The notes under the pieces are model-generated. The model did not search any database, had not been told where the DNA came from, and saw only the letters and a program-made list of their open reading frames with translations. From contig UQXH01000007.1 of assembly GCA_900545025.1 (NCBI GenBank), positions 1-64,000 on the forward strand: DNA of 64,000 nt, read 5' to 3'. Below are positions 52,529 through 60,819 of the stretch, piece after piece. The DNA is from an uncultured Phascolarctobacterium sp. (GTDB lineage Bacteria; Bacillota; Negativicutes; Acidaminococcales; Acidaminococcaceae). The first letter of the stretch is position 1. Each line of letters begins with the position of its first letter. Position numbers and translations under genes: made by a program.

Positions 52529-53227
52529 TCATACTCTGCCCATAAAAATCAAAATTAAATTAATAAAACCTATACCAATTGCAATGTAGGAGATAACATT
52601 AACTTTTTTTAAATCAAAGTCTTTGTTTTCCAATCTCTCTATCTTTGAATTAAGTATATTAACTAATTCCTTTAAATTCTTATTTTCCACTACAATATCT
52701 TCTAAAAAATTTCTTTGAGCAATAATCTGTTCTTGTAAACTTTTATGAACTACTTTTGTACTATCTACAAATGCGTCAATCTGATCTAATTTTACATTCA
52801 ATGCATATACTTCTTCATTTAACTCTTTATTCTTTGAAATAACCTTTTCTACAAATTCTTCTTGCAGCTCAACTTGATTTTGTAGGCTTTGATGCGCTTT
52901 TTCAGAGCTCTTTAATGCAGACAGTATCCCACTAATATAATCCTTGTCAAGAGTTTCAAAGGCATTATATACATCATTAAACTCTTTTATTATTTTATTT
53001 TGTCCATTCATCAACAGAATCAAATTCTCCTGTATACCAGAAGTAACCTTATTTAACTCACTACCGGTAACTTTATGATCCGTAAACCAAATAAACCCTT
53101 CTGTTTCTACTTTATCAATTTTTATTTGCTCTGGTAATTGTTCAGAAAAATTTTTTAATTTATTTTTATATCTATCAAAATTATGTCTTTGCACATTGTT
53201 AGATGTAAATACTTCTATCTCATTCAT
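52529..53227 (-). CDS. Coiled-coil protein with C-terminal membrane anchor (unknown function)
   Basis: No family recognised. The 232 residues hold a soluble N-terminal part (about 1-95, with GFIWFTDHKVTG), a long Gln/Glu/Lys/Leu coiled coil with two similar segments (about 102-200: HQSLQNQVELQEEFVE and HKSLQEQIIAQRNFLE look like an internal repeat), then one C-terminal hydrophobic helix (VISYIAIGIGFINLILIFMG). The topology is that of a tail-anchored membrane protein with the coil in the cytoplasm. The start is ATG 53227 with AGGAG upstream. Tightly placed between the AAA+ gene (1 base) and the HNH-like gene (17 bases). Confidence 0.72.
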   Translation of the reverse strand: MNEIEVFTSNNVQRHNFDRYKNKLKNFSEQLPEQIKIDKVETEGFIWFTDHKVTGSELNKVTSGIQENLILLMNGQNKIIKEFNDVYNAFETLDKDYISGILSALKSSEKAHQSLQNQVELQEEFVEKVISKNKELNEEVYALNVKLDQIDAFVDSTKVVHKSLQEQIIAQRNFLEDIVVENKNLKELVNILNSKIERLENKDFDLKKVNVISYIAIGIGFINLILIFMGRV

Positions 53228-53244
53228 CTTACACACTCCTAATA

Positions 53245-54924
53245 TTACCAATTTCTAAACCTATTTTTAATTTTATCTAACACATCATCAGTTTCTTTTT
53301 GGCATTGTTCTATATCACTCAACGTCTTTTTCATAACTTTAGCAGCATAAGAATGATTATCTCGAATAGATTTTGCCGTTTCTACCTTTTTTCTATCTTT
53401 TTTATATGTCACTATATCATTAATCTGTTTTCCCTTTATTATTATATTATTATTTGTATCTATACATTGCTTTGTATTTTCGTCTTTTAATTTGTCGGCA
53501 ATAAATTTATCTATTAAACTTATTGCACATGCACCTGTTATACCGGATAACAAAGCTCCCATAAAAAGACCTATAACACTTGCTAAGTTGCCAATAAGTG
53601 GAATTGGTACAGTAAAAACAGGTATTGTCATCAGTGACTTTTCTATAAGTTCACCTACCACAATTGCACCACCAGCACTTAATCCAGCAACTATAATCTT
53701 ACTTACCTGCATAATTTTAACATTAAAAGGATGTTTTTTCGCTTCTTCACTTATTAAATATTTATAAGCCTCTTTCAAAGAACACCAGCCTTGTTTTAAA
53801 AGTGTCCACAGCTTATTAAAAAAACCTACAATCGGGCCATATATCGCTGTTAATATTGTATTGATAACAGTTTTCCCTGCAGTAAGTAGTTTCTCTTTGA
53901 TATTAGCAAAAAAATCTTTTATTGCATCTTTGATATACTCACACAGAGTACTGATTTTCTTTTTCCCTTGTTTGAACCATAAAATTAATTTTTGAATAAC
54001 TTTCTTTAATAATTCTGTTAATAATTGAAATATTGCTGCTTTTAAAGCTTCTCCACCGATTCTAAAGGCCTCTTCCTTCTGGGAAGCTTTACCAGCTTCT
54101 ATTGATTTCTTTTCTGCTTCTTTTTTCCTTTTTTCGTATTCAGCTCTGGCTTCTTTATCTTTTTTTATTAAAGCCTCTTTCTGCTCTGGAGTAATATTAA
54201 ATATTTCTTCAGGAGTCTGGCCTTTAGCATTTGGAGTATTTAGCCAGTCTTCCATGGGAAGATCGCCTTTGGACCTGTTTAATTGTGCCTCTAATTCATT
54301 TAAATTCTTATCACTGTTAGCAAATGCTATCTGTTCTTCTCTAGTCATATGCGCATTTGCCTCTGGATCCCTTATTATCTCTCCCGCTGACACTGTATGA
54401 TCCATATCTGTTTTTTTCTCTACCGAACCAGTAGGTCTATCCTTATCAAAAGGCTTTCTGGCACCTTTTACGAGATTTGCTTCCTCCTTACCAGTTCTTG
54501 TATTATGAGTTTTTATAGCTCCATTATCATCATGTTCAAAATTAGATTGCCAATCATCATATCTTTTCTGAAAATTAATTTTTGTATTATGGGTTGCTAT
54601 TTTACCATTTGCAAAATTTTCAGTTGTTTGTATATGCGCTTCATCACGTAAATCAAGAGTCAATCCACCATTTTTTTCAATAAACTCTTCTCCAGCCACT
54701 GCAGCAATCTGATTATTAAACTGCTCGGCTACAACTTTCATAACAGTTTTACCTAAAGCATCAGGATTACCAATTTTGTCGAAATCTGCTTTCAATGAGT
54801 CTATATTTTTTAACTCTTCATCTAGGTCTTTATTTAACAATGCTTCTAATTCATCTAAGTCCATATCTTCCATTGCTATATCAATTTCGTTAACTGCCGT
54901 TCTTTGATTACTTACACTTTCCAT
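53245..54924 (-). CDS. Large membrane protein with HNH-like motif (unknown function)
   Basis: No family recognised. In order: a very acidic N-terminus (10-60), a region rich in His and Asn, an HNH-like motif with MDHTVSAGEII (Asp175, His176), then NLNELEAQLNRSKGD (Asn207 to Asp221), which follows the DH...NL...L...N..KGD pattern of HNH nucleases but has no CxxC zinc knuckles. Next come a Glu/Lys-rich helix (240-290), an amphipathic stretch (300-390) and a hydrophobic membrane region (about 407-475), then a charged C-terminal helix. Start ATG 54924 after GGAGGG. First gene of the cassette. Confidence 0.7.
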   Translation of the reverse strand: MESVSNQRTAVNEIDIAMEDMDLDELEALLNKDLDEELKNIDSLKADFDKIGNPDALGKTVMKVVAEQFNNQIAAVAGEEFIEKNGGLTLDLRDEAHIQTTENFANGKIATHNTKINFQKRYDDWQSNFEHDDNGAIKTHNTRTGKEEANLVKGARKPFDKDRPTGSVEKKTDMDHTVSAGEIIRDPEANAHMTREEQIAFANSDKNLNELEAQLNRSKGDLPMEDWLNTPNAKGQTPEEIFNITPEQKEALIKKDKEARAEYEKRKKEAEKKSIEAGKASQKEEAFRIGGEALKAAIFQLLTELLKKVIQKLILWFKQGKKKISTLCEYIKDAIKDFFANIKEKLLTAGKTVINTILTAIYGPIVGFFNKLWTLLKQGWCSLKEAYKYLISEEAKKHPFNVKIMQVSKIIVAGLSAGGAIVVGELIEKSLMTIPVFTVPIPLIGNLASVIGLFMGALLSGITGACAISLIDKFIADKLKDENTKQCIDTNNNIIIKGKQINDIVTYKKDRKKVETAKSIRDNHSYAAKVMKKTLSDIEQCQKETDDVLDKIKNRFRNW

Positions 54925-55050
54925 AATACCCTCCAAAATTTACAATTCTATGTATTTATATAAATATTATTCTTCAATATAAAAGCAGACAACCATACAT
55001 AAAATAAATAGCCTTATAATAAAGAAATGAGAAAATATATTTTTAACTTC

Positions 55051-55078
55051 AGTATATTATATACATTTTTTCTGTCAA
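55051..55078 (-). promoter_or_regulatory. Promoter of the A+T-rich three-gene cassette
   Basis: On the minus strand a perfect TTGACA (55073-55078) and TATACT (55051-55056) are 16 bases apart. Transcription would start near 55044, leaving a leader of about 120 A+T-rich bases before the first gene. I see no riboswitch in that leader. Confidence 0.68.
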
Positions 55079-55144
55079 GGTAAACAATATATAAACAAAT
55101 TCTATTTATACGCTTTTCTTCAAACAATTCAGTATAAATAAGAA

Positions 55145-55176
55145 AAAGTACTTTGTGTGATTTCACAAAGTACTTT
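55145..55176. terminator. Terminator of pepT at the right edge of the cassette
   Basis: The arms aaagtactttgtg (55145-55157) and cacaaagtacttt (55164-55176) form a perfect stem; on the minus strand it is followed by a T-rich stretch. It insulates the cassette promoter from the folate operon. Confidence 0.85.
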
Positions 55177-55181
55177 CTTAT

Positions 55182-56396
55182 TTATTCACTCACCAGGTTT
55201 ACCAATACTTCCGTAATCTTCGCCAATGACTGCAGCGGCAGATATTCAAAACGTCCGTGGAAATTATGCCCGCCGGTAAAAAGATTAGGACAGGGCAAGC
55301 CCATCTCCGAAAGTCTGGAACCATCCGTACCACCGCGTACAGGTACAATAACAGGCTTTATGCCTGCCTGCAGCATAGCGTTCTGCGCCCGTTCAACAAT
55401 TTCATATACCGGAGTGATATATTCCTTCATATTGCGATAGCAGTCTGTCAGCGTGCATTCTACTGTACCGGTACCGTATTTTTTGTTCATCAGCGCCGTC
55501 AGCTCCAGCAAGAATTCTTTGCGCTGCTCTAAAATCGCGCTGTCATGGTCACGTAGAATCATGTCTATTTCAACCCTATCGGTACCGCCGTTAATACGCA
55601 GCGTGTGATAAAAGCCCTCGTAGCCTTCGGTATACTCCGGTCTTTCGCCTGCCGGTAGAGCCATCTGCCATTCGGCAGCCATGGTAACAGCATTGCGCAT
55701 CTTGTGTTTACTGCTGCCCGGATGTACCGATACGCCATGAAAAACAATATTAGCATTGCAGGCATTAAAGGTTTCGTAATTCAGCTCGCCCAGTGCACCG
55801 CCGTCAACAGTATAGGCAAAATCTACCTTGAATTTATCAAACGGAAAATGCTCTGTACCTCTGCCAACTTCCTCATCCGGTGTAAAACAGATAACAACTT
55901 TGCCATGCAGCACTTCCGGATGCTGCAGCAGATATTCGCAGGCTGAAACAATAGCACAGATTCCCGCCTTATCGTCAGCACCTAGCAATGTCGTTCCGTC
56001 AGAAGTTATAATATCCTGTCCTATATAATTTAACAGTTCCGGAAATTCCGTTACAGACAAAATATTCTCAGCATTCAGTCTGATATCTTTGCCGTCGAAG
56101 TTGCGATGCACCTGCATCTGTACATTCGCCCCGCTTGCTTCACAGCTGGTATCCATGTGAGCCACAAGTCCTATTACCGGACAGCAGCCTGTATTGGCAG
56201 GCAAAGTAGCCAGTACATAACCATGCTCTGTTACCTCTACAGAATAAAGTCCCAGCTCTTTCAGTTCTTTAGCCAAGAAATCAGCCAGCAAAAGCTGTTT
56301 GGCTGTACTGGGAAAACAGGCTGCCTTATCGTCAGAAGCCGTATCAAAAGCAACATAGCTTTGAAAACGCTGCAGCAGTTTTTCATTATCCAACAT
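55182..56396 (-). CDS. pepT: Peptidase T (tripeptide aminopeptidase)
   Basis: Zinc-dependent M20B exopeptidase that cuts the N-terminal residue from tripeptides in the cytoplasm. It has the metal-binding GLVAHMDTS, LLGADDKAG and CFTPDEEVGRG motifs and the C-terminal RGGTDGSRLSEMGLPCPNLFTGG in part. Length 404 is usual. Start at ATG 56396; the reading reaches GTG 56411 upstream. It overlaps the folK end by 11 bases, so it is read as the last gene of the folate operon, though it has no known link to folate. Confidence 0.95.
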   Translation of the reverse strand: MLDNEKLLQRFQSYVAFDTASDDKAACFPSTAKQLLLADFLAKELKELGLYSVEVTEHGYVLATLPANTGCCPVIGLVAHMDTSCEASGANVQMQVHRNFDGKDIRLNAENILSVTEFPELLNYIGQDIITSDGTTLLGADDKAGICAIVSACEYLLQHPEVLHGKVVICFTPDEEVGRGTEHFPFDKFKVDFAYTVDGGALGELNYETFNACNANIVFHGVSVHPGSSKHKMRNAVTMAAEWQMALPAGERPEYTEGYEGFYHTLRINGGTDRVEIDMILRDHDSAILEQRKEFLLELTALMNKKYGTGTVECTLTDCYRNMKEYITPVYEIVERAQNAMLQAGIKPVIVPVRGGTDGSRLSEMGLPCPNLFTGGHNFHGRFEYLPLQSLAKITEVLVNLVSE

Positions 56397-56871
56397 TATT
56401 ATCACTTCCACTTTGTTTTAACAAATCGTCTTTTAACTGAGCAATAGTCTTTTTCAATACCGGATGCAGCAAATCCGGCGCTATTTCCGCCAGCGGCAGC
56501 AGGACAAAATCTCTGTTCTGCATATCGGGATGCGGCAGGTTCAGTTTGTCGCTTGTCATGCAAGTATCTTCATACAGAAGCAAATCCAAATCAATATTGC
56601 GCTCACCCCAATGACGCAGACGCACGCGACCCATCTGCTGTTCAGTGCCAAGCAGCACTTCCAGCAGTTTTAAAGGTTCCAGTTCTGTTTCTACGCAGCA
56701 AACGCCGTTTAAAAAGGCTGGCTGGTCTGTAACACCATAAGGAGCCGTTTCAATAAAAGAGGAAACTTTTACAATTTTTATTCCCTGCTCAGCCAGCAAA
56801 TGCAGCGCCTGCTGCAGGTTCTGCTGTCTGTCCCCCAGATTGCTGCCTAATGCTACATACGCTCTGGACAT
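56386..56871 (-). CDS. folK: 6-hydroxymethyl-7,8-dihydropterin pyrophosphokinase
   Basis: Transfers diphosphate from ATP to 6-hydroxymethyl-dihydropterin, the step before dihydropteroate synthase. Family signatures are YVALGSNLGDRQQNL and RHWGERNIDLDLLLYED (metal-binding Asp), with LNLPHPDMQNRDFVLLPL. At 161 residues it is a single-domain HPPK. It overlaps folP by 19 bases, with its own SD (GGAGG, 7 bases before ATG). Confidence 0.96.
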   Translation of the reverse strand: MSRAYVALGSNLGDRQQNLQQALHLLAEQGIKIVKVSSFIETAPYGVTDQPAFLNGVCCVETELEPLKLLEVLLGTEQQMGRVRLRHWGERNIDLDLLLYEDTCMTSDKLNLPHPDMQNRDFVLLPLAEIAPDLLHPVLKKTIAQLKDDLLKQSGSDNNVG

Positions 56872-58046
56872 AAAACCGCCTCCAGCATCCGTACCGCCTG
56901 CAGATTTTCCCGTACATCATGAACACGTACCATCTGTGCTCCGGCATAAACAGCCTGGCAGCTCAGCGCCAAAGTGCCTGACAGACGTTCTTCCGCAGGG
57001 ATATTTCCTAATACGGCACCGATAGTGCTTTTACGGGAAGCAGCCAGCAGCACAGGATAGCCTAATCCTGTCAGCGCTTCTAAATCACGCATCAGAAGCA
57101 GATTCTGCCGCACATCTTTAGCAAAACCGATGCCCGGATCAAGAATAATCTTATCCGCACCGACACCGGCAGCTCGCAATAGTTCAGCACGCTTTGCCAG
57201 ATAAGCAGCAACCTCATCTACTACGTTCTGATAGCTGCAGTTCTGCTGCATATTCTTGGGCGTACCACGCATGTGCATGAGGATAACAGGCGCATTGCTT
57301 TGAACAACCAGCGGCAGCATTTCTTCATCCGCTTCCATAGCGCTGATATCGTTGATAATATCGGCACCGGCTTCCAAAGCAGCTCTAGCCGTAGAGGCAC
57401 GGTAGGTATCAACTGAAATTACAGCCTGCGGATAAGCTTTTCTAACCGCCTCAATCACAGGCAGTACACGTTCCTGTTCTTCTGCCGCACTTACACTATC
57501 GCTGCCGGGACGAGTGGACTCGCCGCCGATATCGAGAATACCTGCACCATCTTCCAGCATCTTACCTGCACGGCGTACAACCTCCTGCAAGCCGTCAACA
57601 CGGGAACCGGCGTAAAAAGAATCCGGCGTGATATTTAAAATGCCCATAATGCACATTTTCTCATAGGTAAGCTCACGCCCATCCGCCAGCACTGTTTTCA
57701 GTTCTACCGGACGCAGCACTGCCTGCAGCTCTGCTTTAATCTTATCTATGCCAAAATAAGGCATGCGCGCTAATTTAGCCAGCAGCAGACGGTAATGCTT
57801 AACCGTACCTAAAAGAACTATATCCACATATTTTTCCGCACAGGTAATGCAGCCGGAAGGCACAGCAGCATCGCCGCCTGCAGCAAGCATTTCCTGTTTG
57901 ATAATATTAGCTGCCGGTGTGCGAACCTGCGTCAGCTTTAACGGTATAATGCTGCTTTTAGCCGCAAAAATCGGCAGGCTGTCCGGATGTACTCCCAGTG
58001 CAGCAATCGCTTCCGGCAATGCTTCCTTACTTAGTTTCAGCAGCAT
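56853..58046 (-). CDS. folP: Dihydropteroate synthase, long form
   Basis: Condenses hydroxymethyl-dihydropterin diphosphate with p-aminobenzoate. The TIM-barrel core (about 135-397) shows MGILNITPDSFY, GGESTRPGSD, SVDTYRASTA, NDISAM, DPGIGFAK and the ASRKST sulfa-binding loop. Residues 1-130 are an extra N-terminal domain absent from the compact 270-residue enzymes but known in long clostridial forms; its function is unknown. Start ATG 58046 (AAGGA 11 bases upstream) or an ATG four codons earlier. It follows folE2 directly. Confidence 0.95.
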   Translation of the reverse strand: MLLKLSKEALPEAIAALGVHPDSLPIFAAKSSIIPLKLTQVRTPAANIIKQEMLAAGGDAAVPSGCITCAEKYVDIVLLGTVKHYRLLLAKLARMPYFGIDKIKAELQAVLRPVELKTVLADGRELTYEKMCIMGILNITPDSFYAGSRVDGLQEVVRRAGKMLEDGAGILDIGGESTRPGSDSVSAAEEQERVLPVIEAVRKAYPQAVISVDTYRASTARAALEAGADIINDISAMEADEEMLPLVVQSNAPVILMHMRGTPKNMQQNCSYQNVVDEVAAYLAKRAELLRAAGVGADKIILDPGIGFAKDVRQNLLLMRDLEALTGLGYPVLLAASRKSTIGAVLGNIPAEERLSGTLALSCQAVYAGAQMVRVHDVRENLQAVRMLEAVLCPERM

Positions 58047-58048
58047 GT

Positions 58049-58816
58049 TTATTTCCATCCTTTTTCTACAACGGCAAAAGCATTATGATTATGGATACTT
58101 TCCACACTCTCAACTTCAGCTCTGTACCAGTCAATACGGCTGTCATCTTCCAGACGCAAAGCAATTTCTCTTACAGCGTCTTCTACAAAGCGAGGATTGT
58201 CATATGCCTTTTCCGTAACAAATTTTTCATCAGGACGTTTCAGCAAGCCGTACACAGGAGCGCTTGCTCCGGCATCGGCAATAGCGGCAATTTCTTCCAG
58301 CCAGATCATTTCATGGGCTTCCAGCTCAATTTTAGCAAAAGCACGCTGGTTATGCGCACCGTATGCGCTGATTTCCTTAGAGCACGGGCACAAAGTCTGG
58401 ATAGGCACCACAGCACCTACACGCAGTCTGAAAGTATCATCTTTTTCTGCTCTGTAGACACAGTCAATATCCATGGGCGCAGTCTGTCCGCTGACAGGCG
58501 CACTCTTCGTCAGAAAATACGGAAACTCCAGCTGCAGGAAAGATTTCTCTGCCTGCAGTCTGCTTTTTAAAGTATCGAGTATAGTTTCAATCTCACTTAA
58601 ACCAACCGGTCCCAAAGTCTGCAGACACTCTACAAAACGGCTCATATGAGTACCACGCATATCATGGGGCAAATCCACTGCCAGTGTTACCTTCGCCACA
58701 GTGTGCTGCGTACCTTTTTCCCGGTCACGCAATACGATAGGCCAGCGCAAATCCTTAATGCCTACATGCTTGAGCGGCACACGGCGCAAGTCCTTTTCTC
58801 CCTGTACATCCTTCAA
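58049..58816 (-). CDS. folE2: GTP cyclohydrolase FolE2 (type IB)
   Basis: Opens GTP to 7,8-dihydroneopterin triphosphate, first step of folate and queuosine-type pterin synthesis. It belongs to the zinc-independent IB form, with VGIKDLRWPIVL, CPCSKEIS.YGAHNQRA (catalytic Cys and His) and NPRFVED. I choose a TTG start (58816) because AGAGGTG lies 6 bases before it and just at the end of the previous gene; the reading continues to a GTG at 58843 inside that gene. IB enzymes are often used under zinc limitation. Confidence 0.94.
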   Translation of the reverse strand: MKDVQGEKDLRRVPLKHVGIKDLRWPIVLRDREKGTQHTVAKVTLAVDLPHDMRGTHMSRFVECLQTLGPVGLSEIETILDTLKSRLQAEKSFLQLEFPYFLTKSAPVSGQTAPMDIDCVYRAEKDDTFRLRVGAVVPIQTLCPCSKEISAYGAHNQRAFAKIELEAHEMIWLEEIAAIADAGASAPVYGLLKRPDEKFVTEKAYDNPRFVEDAVREIALRLEDDSRIDWYRAEVESVESIHNHNAFAVVEKGWK

Positions 58817-58817
58817 A

Positions 58818-59174
58818 TTATTCACCTCTGTAAACGCACCCACTGGTACGTGTTTCCCAAACTTCTACTTCATATAAATGATAACGTTCTGTTTTTAAAA
58901 GTCCAGCCAGTTTATTCCATACCCATACGGAAATATTCTCTGCAGAAGGCACAGGAATGATATCATTAATACAGGCATGGTCCAGTACCTGCAGAACTTC
59001 CTGCTTAACAATGTTTTTCAGCTTGATAAAGTCAATAACCATACCCTCATGGTCAGGAGTTCCTTCTACCTTAACCACCAGTTTATAGGTATGACCGTGC
59101 AGATGCTCGCACTTGCCGTTATACGCCGGCAGATAATGAGCCGCGTCAAAATCAAATTCTTTTATAATAATCAT
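58818..59174 (-). CDS. 6-pyruvoyl-tetrahydropterin synthase family (COG0720), QueD/PTPS-III type
   Basis: Zinc enzyme of 118 residues acting on dihydroneopterin triphosphate. Zinc ligands are His13 (AAHYL), His26 and His28 in the motif CEHLHGH. QueD enzymes have CxxxHGH, and PTPS-III enzymes, which bypass FolB by making 6-hydroxymethyl-dihydropterin directly, use ExxHGH. This protein has both Cys22 and Glu23, the CExxHGH form. Since folB is absent from the operon, the folate role is likely; QueD activity is also possible. Start is ATG 59174 after GGAG at 7 bases, not the upstream ATG at 59180. Confidence 0.9.
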   Translation of the reverse strand: MIIIKEFDFDAAHYLPAYNGKCEHLHGHTYKLVVKVEGTPDHEGMVIDFIKLKNIVKQEVLQVLDHACINDIIPVPSAENISVWVWNKLAGLLKTERYHLYEVEVWETRTSGCVYRGE

Positions 59175-59185
59175 GTTCATACTCC

Positions 59186-59650
59186 TCATACCGTCAGACC
59201 GGCGAAATTATCTTGCTGGCGCAGTGCTTCATACGCTACGATAGCCACAGAATTGGAAAGGTTCAGAGAACGCGCTTCCGCAATCATCGGAATACGCACA
59301 CAGCCCTCTGGATATTCGTTGCGCAGTTTTTCCGGCAGGCCTGCGGTCTCCTTGCCGAAAATCAGCAGGCTGTCCGGTGCGTAATGCACGTCAGTATAGG
59401 ATTTATGCGCTTTTGTCGTCAGCAGATACTTAGGATTGTCCTTATATTTTTCCAGTACTTCATAGACGCTGTCATAATAGTGGATATCCACCAGATGCCA
59501 GTAGTCCAGTCCGGCACGTTTTAAATATTTATCTTCTACAGAAAAGCCCAACGGACGTACCAGGTGCAGATGACAGCCGGTAGCCGCGCACAGACGGGCA
59601 ATATTGCCAGTATTGCCGGGAATCTCCGGCTCAACCAATACGATATGCAT
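59186..59650 (-). CDS. trmL: tRNA (cytidine/uridine 34-2'-O)-methyltransferase
   Basis: SPOUT-fold methyltransferase that 2'-O-methylates the wobble base of tRNA-Leu. It shows the knotted-fold motifs VEPEIPGNTGNIARLCAAT, HLVRPLGF, LIFGKETAGLP and RIPMIAEARSLNLSNSVAIV in part. At 155 residues it is a single domain. ATG 59650 follows GAGGTG; the reading extends by three codons. First gene of the run with the COG0720, folE2, folP, folK and pepT genes; the stop overlaps the next SD. Confidence 0.94.
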   Translation of the reverse strand: MHIVLVEPEIPGNTGNIARLCAATGCHLHLVRPLGFSVEDKYLKRAGLDYWHLVDIHYYDSVYEVLEKYKDNPKYLLTTKAHKSYTDVHYAPDSLLIFGKETAGLPEKLRNEYPEGCVRIPMIAEARSLNLSNSVAIVAYEALRQQDNFAGLTV

Positions 59651-59689
59651 TCTCATCACCTCAAAAACTTTCTTTTCTCTAAATCAAAG

Positions 59690-59713
59690 TGCACAGCCGT
59701 AAGCTGTGCACTG
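59690..59713 (-). terminator. Hairpin downstream of the glucosaminidase gene
   Basis: The arms gtgcacagc and gctgtgcac form a 9-bp stem with a 5-base loop, followed on the minus strand by TTTGATTT. A modest T-run makes this a weak terminator. Confidence 0.5.
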
Positions 59714-59718
59714 TCTGT

Positions 59719-60666
59719 CTAATGATCGCCGCGCAGTATTTTTTCTACCAGTTCACGCATCCTGTGCGGATTGCTCTTCTTATCGGCAGCTTTCTTTGTC
59801 TCTTGCTTTTCTTCTTTTACACTATCTTCTGCCTGCATCGCCAGCATCCGCTGATAATTCACCATGATTTTTTCACAGTAATTAGAACCCATGGCCCAGG
59901 TGCCGTTTAAACCGTACCAGGTGTCGACAACGCCGCGTTCCAGACGGATATTATGCGCCAGTTCGTAGCGGGGGTCAACAATCTTGGTAGACGGCCGCTT
60001 TTTCTGGGTATAAGCCAGAAGGTGCTGGATATGGGCGCGCACGCCAATCTCCGGTGTCTTAAAGCTGGCGCCCTTTACACCGTTGCCGGTAGTGCCCAAA
60101 CCACAGAAATTATTCTGGTTGTGGTGCACATCGCCGCCGTAACGGAAAAAGCCCGTCTCTACCAGCGCCTGCGACAAAGCTAGGTCAGGCCTTACCCCCT
60201 CGCGCTCCGCCTCCTGCCAGTATAAATCTACCAGCTCTTCCACACTGCAGGCCAGCTGCACATCAGGATTGTACTGCTTTATCACGGCTACTGCCTGTCC
60301 CTTGGTAGCCACAGAATCGCCGTAGATACTGATATCCTTGTAGTTTTCCGGCAGCTCAATGTTGGCAAATACATTTGATTTATTTACGCTGATCTTCTTA
60401 CTGTCCGCAGACTTTTTCTCATCTGCCTGCGGCTCTTTTTTATCGTTCTTGCTCTTAGCCTTCTTATCTGCGCTCTTCGTATTTTTTACCACAGTAGCCT
60501 TGCTGCTTTTCACACTGCTGCTCACAGTATAGGGCATCTTATTGCTGCCGGTAACCGCGGACAGCGGCTTATTGGAAACCACTACGGGAGCGGCGCTTTC
60601 CGCCATACCGCCGATGCCCAGCACGCACACTACTGCAACGGCAGCAGCCACTTTCTTATGCCACAT
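59719..60666 (-). CDS. Exported glucosaminidase (GH73-type peptidoglycan hydrolase)
   Basis: Signal peptide at residues 5-28, then a low-complexity Lys/Ser/Ala linker (55-95), then a lysozyme-like glucosaminidase domain (about 125-265) with EREGVRPDLALSQALVETGFF, the catalytic Glu in VETGF, NNFCGLG, and THIQHLLAY-like RAHIQHLLAYTQKK. It should cleave between GlcNAc and MurNAc in the periplasm. The C-terminus has a charged tail. Monocistronic; it probably acts in wall remodelling or cell separation. Confidence 0.88.
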   Translation of the reverse strand: MWHKKVAAAVAVVCVLGIGGMAESAAPVVVSNKPLSAVTGSNKMPYTVSSSVKSSKATVVKNTKSADKKAKSKNDKKEPQADEKKSADSKKISVNKSNVFANIELPENYKDISIYGDSVATKGQAVAVIKQYNPDVQLACSVEELVDLYWQEAEREGVRPDLALSQALVETGFFRYGGDVHHNQNNFCGLGTTGNGVKGASFKTPEIGVRAHIQHLLAYTQKKRPSTKIVDPRYELAHNIRLERGVVDTWYGLNGTWAMGSNYCEKIMVNYQRMLAMQAEDSVKEEKQETKKAADKKSNPHRMRELVEKILRGDH

Positions 60667-60819
60667 AAAACTTCTCCTTTTATTTCAACTGATATTTATT
60701 CTCCCATAAATTTTACCCTATTTACCGGCAGCATGTAAAGTTTTTCAAAGTATTTCACGCAAATTCCACAAAAATCCTGTATAATGATAATATAAACTCA
60801 AAGTAAAAGGAGTGAGCTT

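Noticed and set aside
51430..55180. Prophage or integrative element at the A+T-rich cassette
   Set aside because: No integrase, structural phage gene, tRNA target or direct repeats that I can see at its edges; only composition suggests transfer.
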